Shown here one piece after another: positions 1 through 12,726 of a stretch of DNA of 64,000 nucleotides; the stretch's first letter is position 1, and the number at the start of each line of letters is the position of its first letter. The notes under the pieces are model-generated. The model was not told where the DNA came from. It did no database searches and saw nothing but the letters and a program-made list of their open reading frames with translations. Origin of the DNA: Neurospora tetrasperma FGSC 2508 (Eukaryota; Ascomycota; Sordariomycetes; Sordariales; Sordariaceae). The stretch covers positions 712,205 to 776,204 of the forward strand of contig NW_009799104.1 in assembly GCF_000213175.1 (NCBI RefSeq), written 5' to 3'. Made by a program: the position numbers and the translations under genes.

Positions 1-956
1 CCCCCCCCCCCCCCCCCTTCTCCTTTGCCCCCCCTTCGCCAAACGGCAATGCAAAGAGGGAACAAGGAGAAAAAAAAAAAAAAAAAAAAAAGTGACGGGC
101 GACGCTTTTCCCATTGCGCGTTCCATCCACACCAGCGCAACGGTACTCAACCCACCACCCGTGCCACTCACCTGGCACCCATCCATCCATCCATCCACCA
201 TTCTGCCATTTCCACTGCCGTTCGCAAGGTGCTTCCATCCCGTCCTCCCATCATTTTCTTGCACTGTCTCTGTCTCTTCGTTGTCTCGTCTTCCCTAGGT
301 CTCTTTGCTGTTGTTGTTGCTGCCGAGTGCTCATCACTCACAGTCCTCCTCCCCCTCCATAACAGATAGACTCCCCCCCCCATCATCCGCCACCACCGTC
401 GTCTCTGCTCTCTTTTCTTCTCTCCCTCCCTCTACTCCTCTTCTCTTCGAATTTGTTTCAAAAACACTCATCATTCTGAATCGTGGTTTGGATAGCTATC
501 GTCTTCGGGAGAAAAAAGGGTTATTCATCATATTCTTGTTATCTACTACTTTTACAAAAGAGTTGTTGGCGACTCGAGGCAAGAAAAAAAGAGACTCATC
601 CTCCTCTTCACTATCTTGTCTGCTATTCGTGCACGTTCCTTGTTGGCGTGGTTCAGAAGCAAAGCATTGTCGATCTCGTCAAGTCGTCACCACCACCATC
701 CCATCTCGACAAACCCAAGCCTTCCGCGCCCTCCCTCCCCCCCAAAACGAGGCACCCTCCACGAGCCTCCTCCTTCTCCTCCAACATCTCCAACACGACT
801 GTGAAGCAGGTGTCAAGCAGCTGTTGACGACTCTACGCACGCCTTGCTCACGCATACGTTACTCTTAGCCTGTAACATAATCAGTCTCAGCTCCAAAAAG
901 CCGTCAATCTACGACCACGCACTCCTTGTCTACGTCGTTTCTAGACTACCGCAACC
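1..956 (+). other. Leader/promoter region of the GDS1-like gene
   Basis: No gene is supported here. The stretch opens with a C17 run, carries an A22 run at about 70-91 and CCAT repeats near 178-200, and is otherwise strongly pyrimidine-rich on the + strand up to about 950. Long CT-rich leaders of this kind are common before filamentous-fungal housekeeping genes. The overlapping short frames have Ser/Pro/Leu-rich compositions expected from translated CT tracts. I infer a promoter plus a long 5' UTR for the gene starting at 957; the transcription start is not visible. Confidence 0.5.
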
Positions 957-2335
957 ATGCCTTACAACACCCGACGCAAATCCCTCTCCTTGCCCTCGCT
1001 CGGCATCCACGTCCCGGTCTCCAAAGACTCAAGAGCCGCCGCTGCCGCAGGCAAAGCCTCAAAAGAACAAAAGGACTCTTCTCACACCAGCTCCCACACA
1101 CGATCAAACACAGCAGCAAACATGGCCTCGCCTACTCCATCAAATACAAGCAGCTCGAAAGCGGAGTCTACCTCCTCCAAGAAGCTCAAGCGCACGCACA
1201 GCGCTGTCGAGACCGAGGGCCGCGCGCATCCGTCCGAACCCCAACAGAAGAAGCGTGAGGAGCGCGAGACTGTCAGGTTTCAAAACACACCCCCTCCCTC
1301 CCCCGGCGGGGCGCGCCAATCTGTCGAGTGCGACGATCCTCCTAGGCCAATTGACTTTGAGGCTATCAATGATGACATCGTCGAAGCCGTTATCGTCCAG
1401 CTCCAAAATACCGGCAACAGGCCGCACTTGGTCAAGGAGCTTGCCGCAGTCTTGATGCAGCAGTTGAAGATTGTTCAACAGTGAGTTCACCTTCTGCCAA
1501 TTGCCGTTGCAAGAATGTTGTTTCGCTAACTGGTCGTGCTTCTGTCAGATCTGCCAACCCATGTGCCATTGTTTCGTCTCGCTTGTCTACATTCCTCAAG
1601 AGGACGTGCTGGAACGTCTCGTCTCCGTGCCCAATTGCCAAGGAGCTCGAGTCTGTTCACCCGCGCCGCACATATTTCTATCTGACCACATGCCCCCACC
1701 AGCCGCTCCCCGACCCGGCTCAGGCGGCTGCGCTAAATCTTGCCTCGCGCGCTATCATCTCGCCTAGCATCTCAAGCGCCGCATCAGGGACCGATGAGTC
1801 CGACCTGGACCGACGACGTGAGCTTAGCCCCAGCCCCGAGGTGGATCTCTCGAGCCCCGAGTTTGACGACATGGAGGACGACGTCCCCATGCCCAGCACA
1901 CCAATTGGCTCATTCTCCACACGCTACTGCCTGTCCGGGGCCCACTCCTCGAACAACAGTCAGAACGGCCGCAATCACCGCGCCGTCTCTCCTCCGCTTG
2001 AGAAGGACGAAAAAGAGTTCACACAGACAGCTACTGGCCTCCAAAAACGGAAACTCAACGGTGAACTCTCCGCGTCTTCCCCTGTGAACACCGCTATGGA
2101 CATTGACTATTGCCCCAAGGATGACAATGTGTTGTTCGGTGAGCGGACCTCGTATCTTACGAGTCCTGCGATGAAGCCATCCTCGACCATGATGTCCTTG
2201 AACTACGGCCGTAAGGAATTGGGCGGTACGAGTGAGTCCGAGAGCTGGCGCAAGCTCGATGCGATGCTCGAGTGGGATCGCAACCCAGAGAACATTGAGC
2301 TCGATGAGCTTGATTGCCTCCTGGATGATTTCTAA
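957..2335 (+). CDS. GDS1-like winged-helix domain protein
   Basis: Two exons (957-1480 and 1549-2335) encode about 436 residues. The 68-bp intron has a GTGAGT donor, a GCTAAC branch site and a CAG acceptor, and the phase-2 join keeps the frame. The start ATG has a good context (CAACCATGCC). Residues 1-130 are Ser/Thr/Lys-rich and probably disordered. Residues about 132-228, which span the intron, form the conserved block, with LVKELAAVLMQQLK followed by ANPCAIVSSRLSTFLKR and a closing HPRRTYFYLTTCPHQPLP. This resembles the winged-helix domain of fungal GDS1-like proteins. The C-terminal half is acidic and low-complexity, ending ELDELDCLLDDF, which looks like an activation-type tail. Yeast GDS1 is linked genetically to nuclear and mitochondrial gene expression; a DNA-binding or regulatory role here is inference. 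Confidence 0.8.
1481..1548 (+). other. Intron in the GDS1-like gene
   Basis: The donor is GTGAGT, the branch site GCTAAC lies at 1525-1530, and the acceptor is GTCAG. Removing it joins the two halves of the winged-helix block in frame. Confidence 0.85.
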
Positions 2336-4873
2336 ATCTCCTTTTTCCCACACCATCTTTCTCATGACTATTTCTTTACGACTGAAGTCGGGATTTCTGG
2401 GCAACTTCCAAGTCTCGGAAGTCAAGCCATGTGGTGCAACAGCGCAACGTGTGTATGATTGAAGCAAGTGTGTGCGCTACCAACAGATCATTTTGATGGG
2501 GTTTTCACAGGAGTTCACAGGGGGGCTTACAGGGGCATTTACGGATTGGTTCATCCCATAGACGAAGCTGGGTCACGAAATGGCGTTTATGACTTTCAGC
2601 TGATGTGGGCATGTCAAGGAAGGTGTCAGACGGTTGGCTTTTTGAATATTTCTTTTTGCTTTCACGGGATCGATGGAAATCTCCCCCATTGCACTTATTT
2701 GGTTTACAACAAACTCCTTTGGGATTATTCTGCTCCTTTTTTTTCCCTTTTTTTTTTTTGGGTCAGTCATCCTTACCAGTAATGGGAGACGGAAGGATGC
2801 CGCGCGTACCTGGGAATGGTGCCGTGATGAGGAGAGAGAAACACGAATGGCCTGGATACCTAGGGATGGATTTTCATACATTAGGAGGACGGAGATTGCG
2901 TTGTCAAGCGAATACCCTGGGCGCAGCATGTCGTGGAACACTGCGGCCCAACCCACTTCTTTTTCGAGTCTCTTTGCAACAACAGACAACTGGGTTTTTT
3001 GGTTTAATTCCACGGTTGCAAAGAGGCGCAGCAAGGCCAGTCAAGCGTATGAAAGGAACGAAAGAAGATGGAAAGTTACTAGTACTTTCCGGATTTCCTG
3101 CCCCTTTCTCGAGATATAGAGAGCGGGCAGTATGTGGTGATACACAAAAGGGAAAAGCCAGAGGATGAGATCAGAGAAGAGAAAAATTATCATGTTCAAA
3201 GATAGACAAGAGGACAAGAAGGAAAAAAAAAATCCCAGAGAAGAGAAAGAAGGTGATTGGATTAAAAACAAAAGACAGATCTGGAGTTTTTATATACTAC
3301 TGCTAGAAAGCTCGACTCATTCCTATATCTAGAAAGAAGACAGGCGCTTCCTATTTCGCTGCTACCTTTTTTGTTCAATACCCCAACGATGACTGTGAAT
3401 CATTTCTTAGTGTCCGGTGCTAATATATGATGAACATGTTGCCAACTAGCCCACTAGTCAGACAGTTGATTTTGAAGACCTGACGATTAACCGACCTCTA
3501 CCAAACCTTGTCCTCAGATTTGGACGGGTCGTCAATAACGAAAATAAATGATGGACCCTGACATCAATCAGTACTTTACGGGAATCTGCAGATTCACAGA
3601 GAGAGATTCAGGGGACTACGGTATCTCGCACTGCATCAAATGAAGTGTTACACAAAAGAGCGAGATCCCGTTCGTGTGTGGTACATCTTCTACCCTATCT
3701 GCCCGCCCGAGAATTCACTCAGGTCGGCGTCCTTGAATTGAATAAGAAGTAAGAAGAAAGAAGGTGTCAAGAACATTGATAAAATTGATCAACTAGATCA
3801 ACCTAGGTAGATAAGGTAGCGAGGTTGTCGGTCAGTGTCTATGTGTTGCCAACGACATTATAGTATAGTATAAGAAACACATTGATGTTGTGTGTGTATG
3901 AGGTAAAGAGTTCAAGGTGAGTAAGTAAAGCGTAGGTAGATGAGTGTAAAAATAGTTAACTGGTAGGTCTGTGTGTCCAGAGTGGTAGACTAGACTAGAC
4001 TACCCTGTAAGCAAGGACAGGATAAACGTGTGAAACATTTTCTTTTTTCTTGATATATGCAAAAGAAGCTATAGATGGATTAATTAGTAGTTAGTTGGTT
4101 GTTTTTTTCATTATGGATATTTATTTATCTACATCTACTTACCTGCTTACCTGTCCATCTATCCATCTATCTGATTCACCTTCTATCAGGTTAACATTCT
4201 TCTTGAGAGTTGATGGAGGGAAAAAAGAACAAGAAAAAAAGTTATAATGGGGGAAAACATTTGTTGATTTTCTGTCTGGTGGATTAGCTGAGATTGATGA
4301 GAGTGTAGATAGGTATGTAATGAATGTACAATGAACCGACCCTTTGAGATATATATGAGGCCCCTCGTTATTTTAGAGAGACGAAAAAGCAAAAACGGAG
4401 AAGACAAAAAAAGAACGGCCGAGCACGAATCACCACACGTGAAATGATCATCGCAAAAGTACTACTGGCAGTAAAGTATCAACTGAAAAGCTGTACTACA
4501 TACCATTTTGAATCCTTACATATCAACCATTACCACCTAACCCCTTTCTCTTCTTCTCTTCTTCCCTCCTTTTCTCAGCGAGTAGAACAAGGCGAAACGG
4601 AATTGGAACACAGTACCGAGTATAACATTATAATCTCTATTCGCTTTTGTTCCAAACTCCTATTATTTCCGCTTTGTTGGTGTGAGATTATATCCATGCT
4701 AATTACATACATCACTCACCATTCCATACTTTAAGCTTCTCCTGGTACCCTCCCCTCGCGCCTTGTCTACTGCCCTCTTCCGCCACCGTTGTTGATCGTC
4801 TGTCAGCACTAAAATCTCTGATTCTGCTTTTTCGGGTTGCGTCTGCGTCTCCGGCCTCGGCTTCTGGCTTCTG

Positions 4874-4910
<37 letters not shown>

Positions 4911-5165
4911 CTTGGAAAGAGGTTTCCAAGACCACCGTGGCCAAGAGACCTCTGGGGGCGGCACATATCTCCACCCTAGCTCGACTAATGCGTCTCTGCT
5001 GCTCCATGGGCCCAGTGGTATAAACGAGTCTCCATATGAGGACATTAGGTCTCCATCATAACAACTTCGGTATATGCAACCTAGCAACAATCTCCCCAGC
5101 GAGCCCTGGATCGGCGGACGGCCGAACCCCCATCTCATCTGCTCCCCATCGGTTATCGAGCGGTT
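2336..5165. other. Convergent intergenic region with 3' UTRs
   Basis: No gene is supported between the + strand stop at 2335 and the - strand Not1 stop at 5166. The first 800 bases hold pyrimidine and T runs (2740-2760) and probably the 3' UTR of the GDS1-like gene. The middle (3100-4450) is AT-richer, with A/G-rich runs and ATCTATCC-type repeats near 4150-4180. Positions 4871-4912 are a hexanucleotide repeat in the likely 3' UTR of Not1. Short frames here show no family resemblance. Confidence 0.5.
4871..4912. repeat. CTGGCT hexanucleotide microsatellite
   Basis: About seven near-perfect CTGGCT units lie 250-300 bp downstream of the Not1 stop on the minus strand. Translated on either strand the repeat gives Ser-Gln, Pro-Glu, Gly-Ser or Leu-Arg dipeptides, which explains the repetitive short frames that overlap it. 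It probably lies in the 3' UTR. Confidence 0.85.
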
Positions 5166-8100
5166 CTAGTGCTGGCGAACCTTATCCTCAAACACTCTCC
5201 GCACCTCAGGGGTGGCCTTGATGAAAGGCAGCTCAAAGAAGTTGTACTTCTCGTTCTTGACCAGCTCCATGGTGGTGATGATCAGACCCCACGGGTACGG
5301 CCAGTAGCCTATTAACCGTTCAAGGAGGATCCGAACAATCTGCTGCCGAATGTCCATCTCCTCAGGATCCGTGGAGGCGACGTCGTGGCCAAAGAAGTCA
5401 AGGAAGACCTGAATGAAATAGTGCGTGTGGGCGCTGGTGAAGCGGAGCCAGTTCGCCATGCTGTTCAGAACGAAGTACCTCGTATCGGGGGAGAGTTCCG
5501 TGATGAGCATTTGCAGTGTCTTGAGGTCTGGTGCGCCGGGGACAAACACAGAGGCGTCGTTCCTGGTGGCGGCGCGGTTGACGGCAAAGTTGCCAATATG
5601 CGTGATTACGGCGTCGATGACTTGACGGTTGACGTCAATAGGGACGAAGCCATAGTCCGTCGTTCCGCTACCAGACCTAGTGATAGCGTGTGTAATCTGC
5701 GCAATGGCATCTTCGGACGGGCCGTTCTGCAAAGCCTGGTCCAGAATGTCAAGCAGCCCCAGTTGGCGTAGCTGCTCGGCAGGATCGTAGACACTGATCG
5801 CTGCTTCTTTGATATCTGCGATCTGATCCAATTTCAAGCCGGGCTGGAAGGCATCGGTCGGCTTCGCGGCCGAAGCAGGAGTAGCCAGTAAGATCATGTT
5901 CCTTAATTGCGTTGCGTGAGGCGGCAAGCTCTGGCACAGCAGCACATGGTTGGCAGACACGTAATCGGGGAAATCATGCCCCAGGATGATGAGGAGCTTT
6001 AGGACGGCCTGGTACATTTCCTTGGCGAAGATCGAGAGCTCGAGCGGCTTCAGCAGCTCGCCCTGGTAAGAGAGCAAATCCCGAAGGATCTTGGTGTACG
6101 CCTCCCAGCCCGCGTTGTTAGCCATTTGAAGCATGGCTGGCTGGAAGACACGGTGGGTGACAAGTGTGAGCCAGCCAAGGACGAAGCCTGGGTAGAGGCT
6201 CGGCCGCAGGTCGTAAAGACGCTCGGCAAAGCTAAGCATGAAGCGATCACGCTCATTTTCTGGCAGCTCCTCTAGAGAGTGAATGCCGTGGAGGAGGTAG
6301 GAGAAGAACCGAACAAACACCCTTGAGTTGAAAGCGTCGCCACGCTTGACGTGGTGGCTATTCAGCACCAGCACACCAAGGGCGAGGATGGAATCAATGA
6401 AAGCAGCGCGAGCCGTTTGTCCGTCGGCATTGTCTTCGTGGGACTGGAAGAAGATAAGGATCATCTTGCCCAAAGCATCAATAGCCTGGTACGCCTCCGT
6501 TATCGTTCCATTGAGGTGAACAACATGCTCGAAGCGGTCCACAGACTTGTCGATGGCTAGGCGTGCAAACATGAGGAAATCATCAGTGCTAACAATGACT
6601 CCTCTGGAGCGCATCTGCTGTACAAAGATCGTCGACGACTTGGAGGAGGAGGCGGCAGGGTTGTTGCAGAGGTGAACCCATTCGTCAAAGACATACTCCA
6701 TCTGGTCCTGACGGATGGCGAGGATCTCTGCCGGAGTAAGGCCTTCAGGTAAGTCCGGAGGAGGGGCAAGGATCTTGGACTTGAGACTCTGGCCTCCTGG
6801 AACATCCGGATTCTCACTGATCCAGGCCCATGCTTCCTCCAAACTGCGGACAAAGTCAGCATAGAGCGCAAGAGGGCTCTCACTCAGCAGCGTAAGATCC
6901 ACAAGCTGCTCGAGGAACTCGACGGATCCCTCTTTGCGTTGCTGGAGGGCCATAGACATGGCCGCATCAATGCTTCTCCAGTCGAGCAGGTCCGTGCCGA
7001 GCAGTGCTGCAATGAGCGAAAGGTTGAGGAAGTATTCCGCTGGTTGTTGATGGAAGAGGCTCCTGATCTGCTGGCTCGTGGCCGGACCGGCAATCTTGCG
7101 GAGGGTTTCGAGGACATGGACGAGACTTTCAAGCAAGAGGGTATCGCCTGGCTGTCTGAAGATCAACTGGGCGATCTGGGTTGCGGCATATGCTGCAAAC
7201 TCTTCAGACGTCTGCTGAGTCTTGATAATGAGTTGCACAAGAGCGTCAATGATGTCCAGGACTTGGTGAGCGCGGGGCAGTTCATTGAAGTGTTCCTCGG
7301 TGGCACCAGTGGCGGCCGCGGTCAGTGACTCCAAAAGCTTGTTGACTCTGTCAGCAATGGTCCTGGCATCCACCTGGTTAAGCCCGGCTTGACGTCCGTT
7401 TGCCAATCCGCCACTTCCCTGGGGGTAGTGCTGAAGCTGACCACCGAGGTGAGGAAGCGAAGGTGTCTCCGCAGGTGTGGGAAGGGCCGAAATAGTGTTG
7501 AACTGATCTCCAAGGACTTCATTTGCGAGAGACCTGGCATCCGATGTGGAGGCTGCGTGGGACGGTCCTGTCGTCGAAGCGACTGCCCTCGGCTGTCGGG
7601 CAAAGTCATCGTAGATAGCCATTTGCTCCGCGTTAAGACCAGTCATGCTTGGGTTCAACTTGAAGGGATGAGGAATGGTCCAGGCCCAGCGAGTGAGTCC
7701 AGGATCCATATATGGCTCATTCGGACGCTGCGCACGATGCCGGCGTCTGGCTTCAATTTCAGGTTGAATCATCTCCTCGATCTCCGGAACCGCACGATCT
7801 TCAGCCGACTTCTCGATTACGCTAGAAGCGAGATCCAAATTCGAGTTGATGCAGAGCATGATAATACCCTCGGGCAGCACTAGACCGATCTCAGCCGAGA
7901 GAGCACGAAGGTAGTTGGCCATGTTGGAGCGAAGGGGTTCCTTGGACGTGACCAGGGCAAGACTGCCCGCAGTTGACTTGACCATGTTGATCGCCGCGTC
8001 CCGCACCCGGTTCTCATCAGGCTCGGTGGCAAAGTCCTTATGGATCATTTGCTGTGTGGCTATCGCCGCAATGGTCACGGACCTGTCAACCACTGGCTGG

Positions 8101-11100
8101 ATGATCTCCTGCAGGGCTCGCGTAACTGCTTGAGAGGTAATGCTGTGCAGTTTGGCTTGATCAATGACTTCGGTTGGCGGGATCGAGAGGCTGGCGGAAA
8201 GGTCGGGGATCGGAAGAGAGGCATGAGCGGGGAGGCCACCCGCGACACTACCCATACCGTTAATAGAGGTGTTGTCGTAGGGCTCAAGCTCTTGCCCATT
8301 CAGATCAGGAACTTCCTCGACAGGAACCCGGTTGAGAATCTCGCCAGACGGCTCAATGCTCTTGTGGTCCAGCTTGAGGCCCTTGCACAAGACCTCAATC
8401 TCGAACTTCAAGTTCAGCTTCAGCTCGGCGTTGTGGTACAGCTCGATCAGGAGATGGATAATGTCCATCAGCCAGGGATTAGGTGGCTGGAAGACCTCTG
8501 ATGAAGCTCCTTGAGCGAGGACCTTGCAGACGAAAGGTATAACAATCAGGAGACGCTTGGTATCATGCGCTTCCATAAGTAACTGTTTGAAAGCGATATT
8601 CTTATGCTTGATGGGCTTGTTTCTCGCGAGCGTCAGAAGACCGAGCCAGCCACCCAAATTCTTCAAGTGCGTCCTCTCAGTTGAGTTCTGCAGCGTAACC
8701 TCGGAATTGAGCATTCTCTGGACGCTGACATAGGTCTCCCTCAAAACCTCGGCCCACAGTGACTTATCCTCAAACATCTTTACCAGGTCAAGGTAAACTT
8801 GATGGTAGTTCGGCTGCATCTTGGCACGTTCCTCAACCAGGTGGCTAGCGAACCACTGCTGATGCTTGGTCTCCAACATGTCGCGAAGGTCCTTGTACAT
8901 AGTCTGCAGTGTAGTTTCAGTGAGGTTGTTGAGGAAGAACTGAATCTTGCCCTGGGCCTCGGCGGTTGGGTCCTCATAAATCACCCCCGGTGGAGGCGGA
9001 TCAACGTTGACCGACGCGAATGGCAGTGGGTGCTGCTCCGAACCGTGAGCCTCGTCAAGGTTACCGTTTGTCATGTTGTCGTTACCCATGGTCGGGCCAA
9101 GCGGTAAGGTGCCTCCGCGGGCGCGCATCGTCTCCTCCTCGTGCTCACGAAGAACATCCTCGGCCTTCTTGCTGGCCTCCGTATTCTGAAGACCCGGGAT
9201 GAGCAATAGCTGCGTGCAAAACCCTGGCCATTCGCGTAAGCGAGGTAGGAGTTGAAGAAGAGCTTGCAAGCCAAACTTGTACATGGGCTCCTGGGGTTGA
9301 TGGTCCCGGACAGCCTCGAGGATCATGCCAAGTCCGATCTTGAGGGGCAACTCCGAAACGAGCTTGTGAGAGATGATGCCGCCGAAGAGCACAGCCGTGG
9401 TGGCGAGCGCCTCCAGAGGGTAATTCTCATAATGCGCGTATTCATCGAATAGGCCGTGAATCATGCAAGCAAAGGTGTCTTGTTCGAGAGGATCTCGCGA
9501 GTGCTTGTACTGGTCGAGAACCTCAACGATGGTTCGCACCGCGACTTCGTCGCTGTACATTTTCTTGTAGTGCTCCTCCATTCTAACATTAGCAGCCTGG
9601 GGTAAGGAATTTCCATCACGACCGTTGGCGTCAATAATGTCATCGAACCCTTCGCCGTAATTGATAAGCCTCGGGTACGCCGTGATACATTGCCGTTGGA
9701 CCACAATAAGCTCCGGGATCGGCGACTTGGGCAGAAACTCCTCCAGGATCTGAAGCATGGCAGACACTGTCCGAACCTGCAGGGTGGTGCTCTGCTTAGG
9801 GGCACCGGGCCCAGAACGCTGATACTGCAGTTCGAGATTCGCCTTGATCATCAGGAACTGAAGAAGGGCCGAGGCCATCTCGGTACTCCGTTCTGCGTTC
9901 TTCTGTGCCCACTCCTGCAAGTCGAGGTAGCCCTCGGCGTGGGCTAGAGCAGTGAGATCGAACCCAAAGCCATTGATTAAATAGACAAGCTCCTCAAGCC
10001 AGCCTTGCCGTATGGAATGCTCGAATATTTGTGGCAGACATATCGGCCTGTGCGCGTGGGCATCTATCAACCTCATTTTGACCCAATCTTTGTCCCACCT
10101 CCACAGGCTATTCATCACAAAATCGGTCTCGGGTGATTTGGCTGCCCATAACGACTCTATGAACAAGTCAACCAGGGCGTCCTCAGCTAGCTTGGGCCAA
10201 GGCTTGGGCACCCTGAAGGCCGAGACCACAAAGATGGCCACTTGGGGAACGACGACATCCTGGAAAAGACGCTTGGCTTCGGTACACTTGGAGGCGTGTG
10301 TAGAGTGGAGGGCGACGTTGAAGATGGCAGACATGGCCGCTTCGGATACCAAGGGATGCCTGACTGCATATGCGGCCGTTTCCCGGATCATCTGGGGTGC
10401 TTGTGCATAATCGTCCAAGGTGAAGGTCGGCTTCAGGCCCGGGATGGTGGTGGCGTCCAGCTGTTCAGGCAGCAGTGAGGTGTATGCGCAGACAAAGGAC
10501 ATTTGAGTCTCTGGGTTTTCCCACTCGCCACCCCATAGCCGCTGAATATCAAAACCCTGGCTGTCGTCTTGCGCTATCGGCAGCAGAGCATTGTAGAGAC
10601 GAAGAAATTGGGGCGCAGTGATTCGGGCACCGCTGTGATCAAAGTACGAGACCACATCCTGCCATCTGAAGGTACCTGGCAGAACACGCCTGAAAGCCGT
10701 GACAAGAACCGAAGGGTTATGCGGAGGGGTTTGGCTGATGGTCGTATACATGAGCGCGTGGGATACCTGCTCCTCACTCAACTGGCAGTTCGCCGGACGA
10801 TTCCGGAGGTAGTTATAGCAAGTCTCTTCAATCTCGGTGAAGTCTCGCCCGGTCTTGTGGATGTAGAGAGTCAAGGCATTCGGGGGTCGGTCTGCCAATA
10901 GTCGCATTAGATCAAGTGCGGACAGCACTTGAGAGGGAGGCAGCGGGTTCGAATCGGGATTTCCTTGGATGTATCGAGACTGCACATTATGCTCCAACTC
11001 CTTCTTTGCTGCCGCGTTGAAATTGGGCGGGTGGACTTGAATGAAGCGATCGAGCAACCCAGCGATAAAATCAGGTCCAAGCATCGTATGCGTGCCGGAC

Positions 11101-11988
11101 GATTTGCTGAGAATGTTGCCAAACATGGGGAAGTTTGTTGATAAGATGGCGTCGGCTAGATGGAAGGATCTGGGGTCAGCAAACAACGGGCCGAGGCCAC
11201 GAAAGCAGCCGGGGAGAGGCAATGGGAAGGCCTACCCTTGGTCTTGAGGTCGGGCTTGCTCCCAAGCTTGAAGGCAAGCGCTAGAACAGTCTTTTCAAAA
11301 GCATCGAGCTTGAAATGTTCCATGAAGGTGGAAAGATCAAAGTCGCGGAAGAGGTCTTCTGTGCCTGTCTCAATCGCCTCGGCAATTCTCCTGGACTGCT
11401 CAAAGTCTTGTGATAGCTTCTTCACCTCTGCGACGAGCTGATGGTAGGTGGACGAGTTGACGCCCTGCCATTTTTGGGTCGGAAAGATTTGGCCGGCATT
11501 GCCGACCACTAACCGCTGAAAGTAAGACCGAAACCCTTCCATGCCGTTCTCATTAACTATCTGGTAGGGAGGAACAAGGCCAGGTCAGCGAAGCTCGAAG
11601 CACGTGTATAGACAGCACGGTCGAGGGTGGGCAGCGTGGTAATAACGGAGTGGAGGGGGTGACGGAGGACGATTCGGCGCAGCTGTTGTTGCGGATAGGT
11701 CTGGTTGTGGACAGGTTGCCCGAGCCGAGTGGATAATGCTGGGGCAATACGGTGACTCGAGGCAGAGGGTAGTAGTCACGAGGCTGGCCGCGATCGCAGG
11801 CTGTGGCAGCAGGGAGACGGACGATGGAAGCGGTCGCGGCGCGGTTCGCGATGACGAGATGATGGCGCGGACGTGGATGCGGGAGTGACAGCAGCAAGCG
11901 TACCTTTTTTTTTCAACGAGTCGGTTTCGGGGTCCCACTTGCGAGGGATCGATGTGTGTGTCCTCGGTGATGGATTGCTCAAGAGCAA
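5166..11988 (-). CDS. not1: CCR4-NOT transcription/deadenylation complex scaffold Not1 (5' end incomplete)
   Basis: Not1 is the large scaffold that carries Caf1/Ccr4 deadenylase and the Not2-Not5 module in mRNA decay. Three exons are supported: 11904-11988, 11236-11556 and 5166-11155, about 2131 residues, with further 5' coding sequence probable. The exon 11904-11988 to 11236-11556 join (GTACGC donor, TAG acceptor) creates WDPETDSLKKKVNENGMEGF, matching the spacing of the family W-x10-V-x-x-NGME segment. The next intron (11156-11235) uses a second AG at CATCTAG to restore KTKADAILSTNFP. Counting from the first supported codon, the MIF4G-type Caf1-binding domain is at about 864-1074, the DUF3819 block at about 1139-1304, and the Not1 C-terminal superfamily domain at about 1754-2131. 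Identity is firm. The N-terminus is unresolved because a TAG immediately precedes the first supported exon. Confidence 0.9.
11156..11235 (-). other. 80-bp intron in Not1
   Basis: The donor is GTAGGC and the branch site is GCTGAC. The first AG after the branch (CCCCAG) would give a frameshift and a stop, while the next (CATCTAG) gives the conserved KADAILSTNFP. Two candidate acceptors 14 nt apart could allow non-productive splicing. Confidence 0.75.
11557..11903 (-). other. 347-bp intron in Not1
   Basis: The donor GTACGC follows a nine-A exon end and the acceptor is CCAGATAG. Using the inner CCAG would bring an in-frame stop, while the outer TAG restores the family sequence. It is much longer than the other short introns in the window. 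Confidence 0.65.
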
Positions 11989-12455
11989 CTAAATCTGGAT
12001 ATCTGGGATGTTGGTCAGGGAGCTTCGACTTGTGCTGGTGGGGCTACTTTTGAACTGGGGTGATTGAGGTTGCTGTGACTAGCGCCATCGGCCTAGAGGT
12101 AGGTAGTATGGTAGAAGCTCGGGAAGGTGGTACTGTGATGACGATGAATGTAGGGACGGGAATGGAGGTGAGTTGGGAGACGGATTGCTTGGGAGTAGCA
12201 TGAAGCTGGAGTAGTTCTCCGTCGTGGAACCACCATCCAGTAGGTAGACGCGAGGTAGGTAGCCACTCAAGGCTAGACGTGGTACCTGTGCTCGGGGATG
12301 AATGCCGGCAGGCACACAGAGAGTAGTGTAGGTGTACCTGGCAGCTGCAGAGACGGGGGGATCCAACGAGCAACTACCTCTTTCACTCTGCACACTACTT
12401 AACTACCGCGTCCCATCCTCGCTTGTCCTGACACGGAGTTGCAGACGTGGACGTC

Positions 12456-12482
12456 GGTGGTGGTGGTGGTGGTGGTGGTGGT
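12456..12482. repeat. GGT triplet microsatellite
   Basis: Nine near-perfect GGT units in the Not1 upstream region. They translate to poly-Gly or poly-Val on one strand and poly-Thr on the other, explaining the Thr-rich short frame opposite. Confidence 0.85.
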
Positions 12483-12534
12483 AGTGGTCCCGGGCGCTGG
12501 TGCTTGTGACGGCCAACAAGGAGGAGGATGAAGA

Positions 12535-12577
12535 GGAGGGAGGGGGGAGGGGGAGGGGGGGTTGTGGAGGGGGGCGC
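12535..12577. repeat. Dense G-run tract
   Basis: At least five runs of three or more G separated by one to six bases lie on the + strand, so the C-rich strand is the sense strand of Not1. The pattern satisfies the usual G-quadruplex rule. Any role is inference. Confidence 0.7.
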
Positions 12578-12691
12578 GCAAAGGACGGAGACTATGCCAG
12601 ATAATTGAATACGTAGGTAGGTAAATGCTCACTTCGGTGGTGGTGGTGCTGGTGGTAGTTCTGTCTAGTATGTAATACAAGTCGGTATTGG

Positions 12692-12726
12692 TGTGTGTGT
12701 GTGTGTGTGTTGTGGTGGTGGTGGTG
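12692..12726. repeat. GT dinucleotide and GGT repeat
   Basis: A (GT)n run of roughly nine units passes directly into GGT triplets. No coding frame is supported through it. Confidence 0.8.

Noticed and set aside
10940-10960. GGGTTCGAATCGGG, resembling a tRNA T-arm
   Set aside because: It lies within the Not1 coding frame and no D-arm, anticodon arm or acceptor stem can be placed around it.
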